In this document: one piece after another, positions 7,226 to 12,722 of the stretch
Layout: each line of letters starts with the position of its first letter
Position numbering within the stretch: the first letter of the stretch is position 1
Assembly: GCA_023438325.1 (NCBI GenBank)
Contig: JAEXRB010000118.1
Span: forward strand, 1-12,722
Direction: 5' to 3'
Origin: Pseudomonadota bacterium
GTDB taxonomy: Bacteria > Pseudomonadota > Gammaproteobacteria > Xanthomonadales > Xanthomonadaceae
Length of the DNA: 12,722 bases
Position numbers and translations under genes: made by a program
The notes under the pieces: model-generated
The model's input: the letters and a program-made list of their open reading frames with translations, nothing else
Database searches by the model: none
Told to the model about the DNA's origin: nothing

Positions 7226-7929
7226 CGGGAAACCGGGTCTGGGCGGTGGTGCCCGCCGCCGGGCGTGGCGCACGTGCCGGCGGCGACATTCCCAAGCAGT
7301 ACCAGCCGCTGCTTGGCCGGGCCATGATCGAACACACCTTGCGCGCATTGACCTCGCATCCGCGTATCGAAGGCGTGGTCGTGGCGCTGGCGGCGGATGA
7401 TCCACACTGGCCAGGCTGGCGAGAGCTGGAGGGGAAATCCGTGCTGGCCGTGGTGGGTGGAACAGAGCGTGCCGATTCGGTACTGGCAGGCCTGGATGCG
7501 CTGCCACCACACGTCGCAGCGGATGCACAGGTGCTCGTGCATGACGCCGCACGCCCGTGCATCGCGCATCGCGACATTGATGCCCTGCTCGATGCCGACG
7601 CACCGCACGGTGCACTGCTCGCCGTGCCTTTGGCCGATACGCTGAAGCGCTGCGATGCCGATGCACAGGTTCAGGCCACCGTACCGCGTGTCGGCTTGTG
7701 GCGGGCCTTGACGCCACAACGCTTTTCGCGCGGCGCGCTGACGAACGCGTTGCGCAGTGCGCGCGACAGCGGCCTCGTCGTCACCGATGAGGCGATGGCG
7801 ATGGAACACGCCGGTTTCCGTCCGCGGCTGGTCGAGGGCGCTGCCGACAACATCAAAGTCACGACGCCGCGCGATTTCGCGCTGGCCGAGTTTTTGCTGC
7901 GTCAAATGACGCAAGAGTTCATACGATGA
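7222..7929 (+). CDS. ispD: 2-C-methyl-D-erythritol 4-phosphate cytidylyltransferase
   Basis: This 235-residue enzyme catalyses the CTP-dependent third step of the MEP pathway for IPP and DMAPP. The nucleotide-binding N-terminus reads VVPAAGRGARAGGDIPKQY, with R18 and K25 at the positions of the catalytic Arg and Lys. Further family motifs are GGTERADSV, HDAARP (107-112), TVPR (153-156), VTDEAMAME and DNIKVTTP (209-216, with K212). Length agrees with the family (E. coli 236). GGAG at 7210-7213 gives a ribosome site 8 nt upstream. The start overlaps the ftsB stop and the stop overlaps the ispF start, each as ATGA, so translation is probably coupled along the chain. Confidence 0.98.
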   Translation: MTGNRVWAVVPAAGRGARAGGDIPKQYQPLLGRAMIEHTLRALTSHPRIEGVVVALAADDPHWPGWRELEGKSVLAVVGGTERADSVLAGLDALPPHVAADAQVLVHDAARPCIAHRDIDALLDADAPHGALLAVPLADTLKRCDADAQVQATVPRVGLWRALTPQRFSRGALTNALRSARDSGLVVTDEAMAMEHAGFRPRLVEGAADNIKVTTPRDFALAEFLLRQMTQEFIR

Positions 7930-8417
7930 ATCTACCGTTCCGCATCGGCACCGGGTACGACGTGCATGCCTTCGGCCCTGGTGATCATGTCGTCATCGGC
8001 GGCGTCACGATTCCGCACAGCCATGGCCTGCTCGCCCATTCGGATGGTGACGTCCTGATCCACGCGCTCTGCGATGCGCTGCTCGGTGCGTTGGCGCTGG
8101 GCGACATCGGTCGGCACTTTCCGCCTGGTGATCCGCGCTGGGCAGGCGTGGACAGCCGTGAGTTGCTGCGTGCCGTGGTGGCGATGCTGCATGAGCGTGG
8201 CTGGCGTGTCGGCAATGTCGATGCGGTGGTGATTTGCGAGCGGCCGAAACTGTTGCCGCACATCGACGACATGCGCGAGCGGCTCGCTGCGGATCTGGAA
8301 GTGGCCGCCGATGCCGTCGGCGTGAAGGCCACGACCTCGGAAAAACTCGGTTTCACCGGTCGGCAGGAAGGCGTCGCGGCGCATGCGGTGGCATTGCTGA
8401 TGCGGGAGGCGGCATGA
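7926..8417 (+). CDS. ispF: 2-C-methyl-D-erythritol 2,4-cyclodiphosphate synthase
   Basis: This 163-residue enzyme forms MEcPP from CDP-ME 2-phosphate with release of CMP, the fifth MEP pathway step, and acts as a homotrimer with a divalent metal. The zinc ligands D12 and H14 (GTGYDVHAF) and H46 (DVLIHALCDAL) are present, as are the HSDGDV loop (38-43), GDIGRHFPP, and the C-terminal CMP-binding ATTSEKLGFTGR motif. It is standard length. It overlaps ispD and truD by ATGA at each end. Adjacent ispD-ispF is common; in some bacteria they are fused, but here they are separate proteins. Confidence 0.98.
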   Translation: MNLPFRIGTGYDVHAFGPGDHVVIGGVTIPHSHGLLAHSDGDVLIHALCDALLGALALGDIGRHFPPGDPRWAGVDSRELLRAVVAMLHERGWRVGNVDAVVICERPKLLPHIDDMRERLAADLEVAADAVGVKATTSEKLGFTGRQEGVAAHAVALLMREAA

Positions 8418-9493
8418 ACCATGTCGATGTAATGCCCGATGCGTTGCCGTGTGCGTTCGGCCCGGCTGTATTGACTGCCGATATCCGTTCCGTGCCAGAC
8501 GATTTCATCGTCGAAGAAGTGCTCGGCTTCGAGCCTTCCGGTGAAGGCGAGCATGTGTTCCTGATCATCGAAAAACGCGACGCGAACACGGCGTGGGTGG
8601 CGCAGCAGCTCGCACGTTGGGCCGGAGTAGGCGAAGTGGCCGTCGGTTATGCCGGGCTGAAGGATCGCCACGCGCTGACGCGGCAAGCTTTCACCGTGCA
8701 TCTTCCCGGGCGCGAACCACCTGCGCTGGAAACACTCGCCATCGATGGCGTGCGCTTGCTGGCGCAGCATCGGCATCAGCGCAAGCTGCCGCGTGGTGCA
8801 TTGCGCGGCAATCGTTTCACGTTGACCTTGCGCGAGGTTGCTGGTGATCGTGGCGCCATCGAACATCGGCTTGCCCAGATCGCCGCGCGCGGCGTGCCCA
8901 ATGCCTTTGGCGAACAGCGTTTCGGGCGTGATGGCGGCAATCTTGCGGCAGCACGCGCGATGTTTGCAGGGCGACGCGTGTCACGCGAAAAGCGTTCGAT
9001 CCTGCTCTCGGCGGCGCGCTCGGTGTTGTTCAATCGCATCCTCGACGAACGCATCCGCCAGGATGCCTGGGATCGTGCCTTGCCGGGTGATGTGTTCATG
9101 CTCGATGGCAGCCACAGCGTATTCGGCCCCGAGCCGCTTGATGACGCGCTTGCCGCACGTGTTGCCAGTCTGGACATCCATCCCACCGCGGCACTGTGGG
9201 GCGTGGGTGAGCTGCGAACCACCGATGCGGCGCGCGCCATCGAGGAATCCGTTGCTGCCGACGATGCCGAGCTGATCGAAGGATTGCTGCGTGCAGGATT
9301 GAAACAGGAACGCCGCGCCTTGCGCCTGCCGGTGCGCGAACTGGACTGGCGGTTCGAGAGCGATGCGCTGGTGGTGTCCTTCTTTCTGCCGGCGGGCAGT
9401 TATGCAACCGCGGTGCTGGATGCGCTGGGCCCGATGCGTGACGCCTCGCGGGCGGGGCCGGCGAAGGATGATGTCCGCGCATCGGATGCATAA
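8414..9493 (+). CDS. truD: tRNA pseudouridine(13) synthase TruD
   Basis: This 359-residue member of the TruD family isomerises U13 in tRNA (tRNA-Glu in E. coli). The catalytic aspartate is D84 in YAGLKDRHALTRQ. Other conserved segments are PDDFIVEEV, the LRGNRFTLTLR patch, GVPNAFGEQRFGRDGGN, and the C-terminal LPVRELDW region; length is close to E. coli TruD (about 349). The ATG at 8414 was chosen because GGGAGG lies at 8404-8409 and the start overlaps the ispF stop as ATGA. The open frame reaches back to 8234, but inside ispF. It is the last gene of the eno operon; 46 nt separate it from rarA, with no clear terminator. Confidence 0.97.
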   Translation: MNHVDVMPDALPCAFGPAVLTADIRSVPDDFIVEEVLGFEPSGEGEHVFLIIEKRDANTAWVAQQLARWAGVGEVAVGYAGLKDRHALTRQAFTVHLPGREPPALETLAIDGVRLLAQHRHQRKLPRGALRGNRFTLTLREVAGDRGAIEHRLAQIAARGVPNAFGEQRFGRDGGNLAAARAMFAGRRVSREKRSILLSAARSVLFNRILDERIRQDAWDRALPGDVFMLDGSHSVFGPEPLDDALAARVASLDIHPTAALWGVGELRTTDAARAIEESVAADDAELIEGLLRAGLKQERRALRLPVRELDWRFESDALVVSFFLPAGSYATAVLDALGPMRDASRAGPAKDDVRASDA

Positions 9494-9527
9494 CGGCGGC
9501 GCGCGCTTTTCCCCATCGCGGCACCGC

Positions 9528-9533
9528 TAGAAT
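9528..9533 (+). promoter_or_regulatory. Candidate -10 element of rarA, implying a leaderless mRNA
   Basis: TAGAAT lies six bases (GTTGGC) before the GTG start at 9540, so transcription would begin at or next to the start codon. No Shine-Dalgarno exists in the 46-nt gap after truD. A T-rich stretch at 9507-9510 is a poor -35 candidate. Arrangement matches leaderless promoters known in xanthomonads; inferred. Confidence 0.42.
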
Positions 9534-9539
9534 GTTGGC

Positions 9540-10880
9540 GTGACTACGCCTTCCACGCCCTCGCTGTTTTCTGCCCCGGCGCCGCTGCAGCCACTGGCCG
9601 AGCGCATGCGGCCGCGCACACTCGACGACATGGTGGGCCAGCGTCGCCTTTTGTCGGAACACTCTGCGTTGCGGCGTGCGGTGGAGTCTGGGCGAGTGCA
9701 TTCGATGATCCTCTGGGGTCCGCCGGGCTGTGGCAAAACCACGCTGGCGCTGTTGCTGGCCCATTACGCACAAGCACGTTTTCGGGCGATTTCCGCCGTG
9801 CTGGCTGGCTTGCCGCAGGTGCGCGAGGTGCTGGCCGAGGCCGAGCAGGTCTTTCAGGCTGGCGAGCGCACCGTGCTGTTCGTCGATGAGGTGCACCGCT
9901 TCAACAAGGTGCAACAGGATGCGTTTCTGCCGCATATCGAGCGCGGCACCATCGTGTTCGTCGGTGCCACCACGGAGAATCCGAGTTTCGAATTGAACTC
10001 GGCCCTGCTTTCGCGATGCCGCGTGCACGTGCTCGAAGCGGTGTCTGCCGACGACATCGCACAGGCATTGCAGCGTGCGCTGCTGGATCAGGAGCGTGGC
10101 TTGGGCGGGCGCGGCTTGCGCATCAGCGAGGAGAATCTGACCCAGATTGCGCAGGCCGCCGATGGCGACGTGCGCCGTGCGCTCACACTGCTGGAAATCG
10201 CTGCCGAACTGGCCGAGGCCGAAAACGGCGAGATCACCACGGCCACGCTGGCGCAGGTGCTGGCGGATCGAACCCGGCGTTTCGACAAGCAGGGCGAGCA
10301 GTTCTACGACCAGATCAGTGCGCTGCACAAATCGGTGCGCAGCTCCAATCCGGATGCCGCGCTGTATTGGCTTTGCCGGATGCTCGACGGCGGTTGCGAT
10401 CCGATTTATCTCGCCCGACGCCTCACCCGCATGGCGGTGGAGGACATCGGGTTGGCGGATCCGCGTGCATTGCCCATGGCGATCGATGCCTGGAGCACGT
10501 TCGACCGCCTCGGCAGCCCGGAGGGAGAGCTGGCATTGGCGCAGGTGGCGATCTATCTGGCCAGCACCGCCAAATCCAATGCGGTGTATGCCGCCTACAA
10601 CGCGGTTCGCGCCGAGGTCCGTGAAACCGGCACGCTGCCGGTGCCGCTGCACTTGCGCAATGCGCCGAGCAAACTGATGAAGCAGCTCGGCTACGGCCGC
10701 GACTATCAATACGACCACGATGCCGAAGGCGGCATCGCGCTGGATCAAACCGGATTCCCCGACGAAATGGGCGAGCGGGTGTATTACCAGCCTGTCGAAC
10801 GCGGCATGGAAATCAAACTCAAGGAAAAGCTCGATGCACTGCGCGTGATGCGTGCGGCAGCGCGGGAGAAGCGCGGATGA
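9540..10880 (+). CDS. rarA: Replication-associated recombination protein RarA (MgsA), AAA+ ATPase
   Basis: This 446-residue member of the RarA/MgsA/WRNIP1 family of clamp-loader-like AAA+ ATPases acts at stalled replication forks. The N-terminus PLAERMRPRTLDDMVGQ (18-34) is family-typical. Walker A is GPPGCGKT (60-67), Walker B is VLFVDEVHRF (112-121), sensor 1 is GATTEN (142-147), and the SALLSRC segment supplies the arginine finger region. The C-terminal tetramerisation part includes KSVRSSNPDAALYWLCRM, ARRLTRMAVEDIGLADP and the terminal LGYGRDYQYDHD. Length matches E. coli (447). The start is GTG at 9540: the next ATG is residue 23, inside the conserved N-terminus. Its stop overlaps crcB as ATGA. 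Confidence 0.97.
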   Translation: MTTPSTPSLFSAPAPLQPLAERMRPRTLDDMVGQRRLLSEHSALRRAVESGRVHSMILWGPPGCGKTTLALLLAHYAQARFRAISAVLAGLPQVREVLAEAEQVFQAGERTVLFVDEVHRFNKVQQDAFLPHIERGTIVFVGATTENPSFELNSALLSRCRVHVLEAVSADDIAQALQRALLDQERGLGGRGLRISEENLTQIAQAADGDVRRALTLLEIAAELAEAENGEITTATLAQVLADRTRRFDKQGEQFYDQISALHKSVRSSNPDAALYWLCRMLDGGCDPIYLARRLTRMAVEDIGLADPRALPMAIDAWSTFDRLGSPEGELALAQVAIYLASTAKSNAVYAAYNAVRAEVRETGTLPVPLHLRNAPSKLMKQLGYGRDYQYDHDAEGGIALDQTGFPDEMGERVYYQPVERGMEIKLKEKLDALRVMRAAAREKRG

Positions 10881-11278
10881 ATCTGGTGGCGTGGTGGCAA
10901 CAAGCCGCGCTGGTGGCGTTTGGTGGCGCGTTGGGTTCGTTCGGGCGTTTCGCGATAGGCACCTGGATGGCGCGTCTGGCCGGCACGGGGTTTCCGTGGG
11001 GAACCTTGACGGTGAACCTCGCTGGCAGCTTCCTTGCTGGCCTCGCGCTGGTCTGGCTTGATGGGCGCGGCGATCTGGCAGCGTGGTGGCGGGCTTTTGT
11101 CATGGTGGGCGTGATCGGCGGCTTCACCACGTGGTCGGCACTGATGGTTGAAGTGTTGATGCTCGGTCGCGGCACGACGCCTGCCTGGGCTGGCACCTAT
11201 GTGCTTGTCAGCCTCATCGGCGGGTTGCTGCTGGTATGGGCGGGGTGGCGCCTTGGGATGGCATTGCGCGTGCTCTGA
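10877..11278 (+). CDS. crcB: Fluoride ion channel CrcB/Fluc
   Basis: This 133-residue inner-membrane protein has four hydrophobic segments (about residues 9-30, 36-57, 70-92 and 101-125) and exports fluoride as a dual-topology dimer. Signature segments are GGALGSFGRF (near 15-24), the asparagine-bearing WGTLTVNLAGSFLAG, and GVIGGFTTWSALMVE. The last normally reads TTFS; here tryptophan replaces that phenylalanine. The start overlaps the rarA stop as ATGA, with GGGAG at 10864-10868 as ribosome site. No fluoride riboswitch was recognised upstream, and with crcB embedded behind rarA, constitutive low expression is likely. Confidence 0.95.
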   Translation: MNLVAWWQQAALVAFGGALGSFGRFAIGTWMARLAGTGFPWGTLTVNLAGSFLAGLALVWLDGRGDLAAWWRAFVMVGVIGGFTTWSALMVEVLMLGRGTTPAWAGTYVLVSLIGGLLLVWAGWRLGMALRVL

Positions 11279-11327
11279 CACGCGTTTGGCCCCGATCATT
11301 TCTCATTCGCGTTTAGTACCATGGCCT

Positions 11328-11344
11328 CACGCCAATCGGGCGTG
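11328..11344 (+). terminator. Weak candidate terminator after rarA-crcB
   Basis: CACGCC at 11328-11333 pairs with GGCGTG at 11339-11344 around a 5-nt loop and is followed by GACTTATTTTC, which is T-rich but not an uninterrupted tract. The stem is short. It lies in the 97-nt gap before the DUF805 gene, whose promoter I could not identify. Confidence 0.3.
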
Positions 11345-11375
11345 GACTTATTTTCATCGTTGGGGAGGAGTAGTC

Positions 11376-11774
11376 ATGAATTGGGGAAAATTCCTGTTTT
11401 CGTTCCAGGGCCGCATCTCGCGCAAGGCTTTCTGGCTCTATGTCCTGGCTTCGATCGTGCTGGGCGTGGTGCTCAACATCCTTGCCATGCCGCCGCAACC
11501 GGTGCTCGATCCTTCGACCACGCCTGAGCAGGCGATGGCGGCCATGTCCGGTTATTACGGTGCGATTCCGTTCTGGTACTGGCTGGTGCAACTGGTGCTG
11601 TTCGTCATTGGCATTGCGATCCTGGCCAAGCGCTGGCACGACCAGGACCGTTCCGGCTGGTGGAGCTTGCTGTTGTTGATCCCCATCCTCGGCGGCTTGA
11701 TCGTGCTCATCATGTGCGGCTTCATTGCCGGCACGCCCGGTCCCAATCGCTTCGGCGAAGGGCCTATGGCCTGA
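11376..11774 (+). CDS. DUF805 family small membrane protein
   Basis: This 132-residue protein belongs to DUF805 (PF05656). Seen are the N-terminal SFQGRISRKAFW motif (about residues 9-20), which corresponds to the family's GRxxRxxFW signature, three or four hydrophobic segments (about 17-38, 63-88 and 100-122), the conserved loop KRWHDQDRSGWW (about 88-99), and a C-terminal GTPGPNRFGEGP tail. The function of DUF805 proteins is not known; they are inner-membrane proteins. The start at 11376 is decided by a strong ribosome site, GGGGAGGAG at 11362-11370, 5 nt upstream, and by the family N-terminus. The open frame extends upstream into crcB but without homology. It sits alone between rarA-crcB and serS. 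Confidence 0.9.
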   Translation: MNWGKFLFSFQGRISRKAFWLYVLASIVLGVVLNILAMPPQPVLDPSTTPEQAMAAMSGYYGAIPFWYWLVQLVLFVIGIAILAKRWHDQDRSGWWSLLLLIPILGGLIVLIMCGFIAGTPGPNRFGEGPMA

Positions 11775-11795
11775 TCCAGCGTACGTTTGATCCGG

Positions 11796-11823
11796 CGCGG
11801 GAGCTGTCGCAAAGGCTCCCGCG
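11796..11823. repeat. REP-like palindrome between the DUF805 gene and serS
   Basis: CGCGGGAGC at 11796-11804 pairs perfectly with GCTCCCGCG at 11815-11823 around a 10-nt loop. No T tract follows, so it is a poor intrinsic terminator. On the minus strand the region reads CCCTGTGGGAGG followed by the hairpin, which resembles the GTGGGAG-type heads of REP elements in pseudomonads and xanthomonads. It may still stall or protect the DUF805 transcript end. Confidence 0.55.
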
Positions 11824-11853
11824 TTGCCTCCCACAGGGCAGGGCGCGGATAAT
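11824..11853 (+). promoter_or_regulatory. Candidate serS promoter
   Basis: TTGCCT at 11824-11829 and GATAAT at 11848-11853 are separated by 18 bp (4 of 6 and 5 of 6 consensus matches). The predicted start near 11860 leaves a leader of about 22 nt. The -35 hexamer begins immediately after the palindrome at 11796-11823. Confidence 0.45.
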
Positions 11854-11882
11854 CGGCGGTTCCGTTTTCGCTGGATGTCGCC

Positions 11883-12722
11883 ATGCTCGATCCCACCCTT
11901 CTTCGCGGCCAACTTGCCGAAACTGCCGAACGTCTCAAGGCCGCGCGCGGCTACGAGTTGGATGTTGCCGCGTTCGAGCATCTGGAAGCCGAGCGCAAGA
12001 CGCTTCAGATCCGCACGCAGGAATTGCAGAACCTGCGCAATACCCGGTCCAAGGCCGTCGGCATGGCGAAAGCCAAGGGCGAGGATGCCAGTGCGATTCT
12101 GGCTGAAGTGGCCGGCATCGGCGACGAATTGAAGGCCAGCGAGGCACGCCTCGATGCGATCCGTGGCGACATCGAGGCCATCGCCTCGGGTATCCCGAAT
12201 CTGCCGGATGCATCCGTACCGGCGGGTGCGGACGAGAACGACAATGTCGAACAACACCGCTGGGGTACGCCGCGCACCTTCGACTTCGAAGTGAAGGACC
12301 ATGTCGAACTGGGCGCGCGTCATGGCTGGCTGGATGGTGAGGCCGGCGCGAAGCTTTCGGGCTCGCGTTTCACTGTGTTGCGTGGTTCGCTGGCGAAACT
12401 GCACCGCGCACTGGCGCAGTTCATGCTCGATCTTCATGCCGGCGAACATGGCTATCTGGAAACCAACGTACCGCTGCTCGTCAATGCCGAAAGCCTGCGC
12501 GGCACCGGTCAACTGCCCAAGTTCGAAGAAGACCTGTTCTCCACGCGCGTGGGCGAGTCGTCGCGCTATCTGATCCCGACATCCGAAGTGCCGCTGACCA
12601 ACCTTGCACGCGACGAAATCGTCGATGCGGCAAGCCTGCCGCAACGCTATACCGCGCATTCGCTCTGCTTCCGCGCCGAGGCCGGCAGCGGCGGGCGTGA
12701 CGTGCGCGGCATGATTCGCCAG
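11883..12722 (+). CDS. serS: Seryl-tRNA synthetase (3' end cut by window edge)
   Basis: The first 280 codons of a class II aminoacyl-tRNA synthetase are present; the usual length is about 425-430, so about a third is missing. It charges tRNA-Ser, and also tRNA-Sec, with serine. The N-terminus MLDPTLLRGQL is family-typical. Residues about 28-100 form the antiparallel coiled-coil arm that holds the long variable arm of tRNA-Ser. The catalytic domain begins around 130. The serine-binding TSE triad is at 233-235 (LIPTSEVPLTNL). Motif 2, FRAEAGSGGRDVRGMIRQ, occupies the last visible residues, with its arginines intact. ATG 11883 was chosen by family N-terminus; only a weak GGA precedes it. Confidence 0.97.
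   Translation, partial: MLDPTLLRGQLAETAERLKAARGYELDVAAFEHLEAERKTLQIRTQELQNLRNTRSKAVGMAKAKGEDASAILAEVAGIGDELKASEARLDAIRGDIEAIASGIPNLPDASVPAGADENDNVEQHRWGTPRTFDFEVKDHVELGARHGWLDGEAGAKLSGSRFTVLRGSLAKLHRALAQFMLDLHAGEHGYLETNVPLLVNAESLRGTGQLPKFEEDLFSTRVGESSRYLIPTSEVPLTNLARDEIVDAASLPQRYTAHSLCFRAEAGSGGRDVRGMIRQ

Noticed and set aside
9096..10748. Minus-strand open frame of 550 codons opposite truD and rarA
   Set aside because: It spans two recognised genes on the other strand and the gap between them, and has no family resemblance.
10700..10876. Fluoride riboswitch in front of crcB
   Set aside because: The region is rarA coding sequence up to the overlapping start, and no riboswitch core was recognised.
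11313..12659. Minus-strand open frame of 448 codons opposite the DUF805 gene and serS
   Set aside because: It is a shadow of two confident plus-strand genes and runs through the palindrome and promoter region.

Overview
The window is GC-rich, densely coding bacterial DNA with the gene content of a gammaproteobacterial core genome. The strings eno-ftsB-ispD-ispF-truD and rarA-crcB-DUF805-serS, together with an ECF sigma factor paired with a Ser/Thr kinase, suggest the order Xanthomonadales (Lysobacterales), perhaps Rhodanobacteraceae or Xanthomonadaceae. That placement is inferred from gene order and protein character, not from any search. No phage, insertion sequence, CRISPR, tRNA or rRNA was seen.

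Left part, minus strand (1-5493): a promoter with two inverted repeats lies upstream of a leader of about 230 nt, followed by rpsB (ribosomal protein S2), tsf (EF-Ts) and a strong intrinsic terminator. Beyond the terminator is a two-gene signalling cassette: an ECF-type sigma factor whose stop codon overlaps (ATGA) the start of a large receptor-like Ser/Thr kinase. The kinase has one membrane segment and a TPR-rich C-terminal half, and runs off the left edge.

Right part, plus strand (5538-12722): eno (enolase) starts divergently from rpsB behind a promoter region containing a perfect 16-bp tandem duplication. It is followed almost without gaps by ftsB (divisome), ispD and ispF (two steps of the MEP isoprenoid pathway) and truD (tRNA pseudouridine-13 synthase). 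The last four genes are linked by three consecutive ATGA overlaps. A new transcription unit then begins with rarA, possibly on a leaderless mRNA, and overlaps crcB (fluoride channel). A small DUF805 membrane protein with its own strong ribosome binding site follows, then a palindromic REP-like hairpin, then serS (seryl-tRNA synthetase), truncated at the right edge.

Most of the window is housekeeping. The part nearest to a regulatory system of interest is the sigma factor-kinase pair. The sigma factor carries a TPTE tetrapeptide where ordinary ECF factors carry acidic residues, which fits the recently described mode in which the partner kinase activates the sigma factor by threonine phosphorylation. 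The regulatory DNA between rpsB and eno is the other region worth attention.
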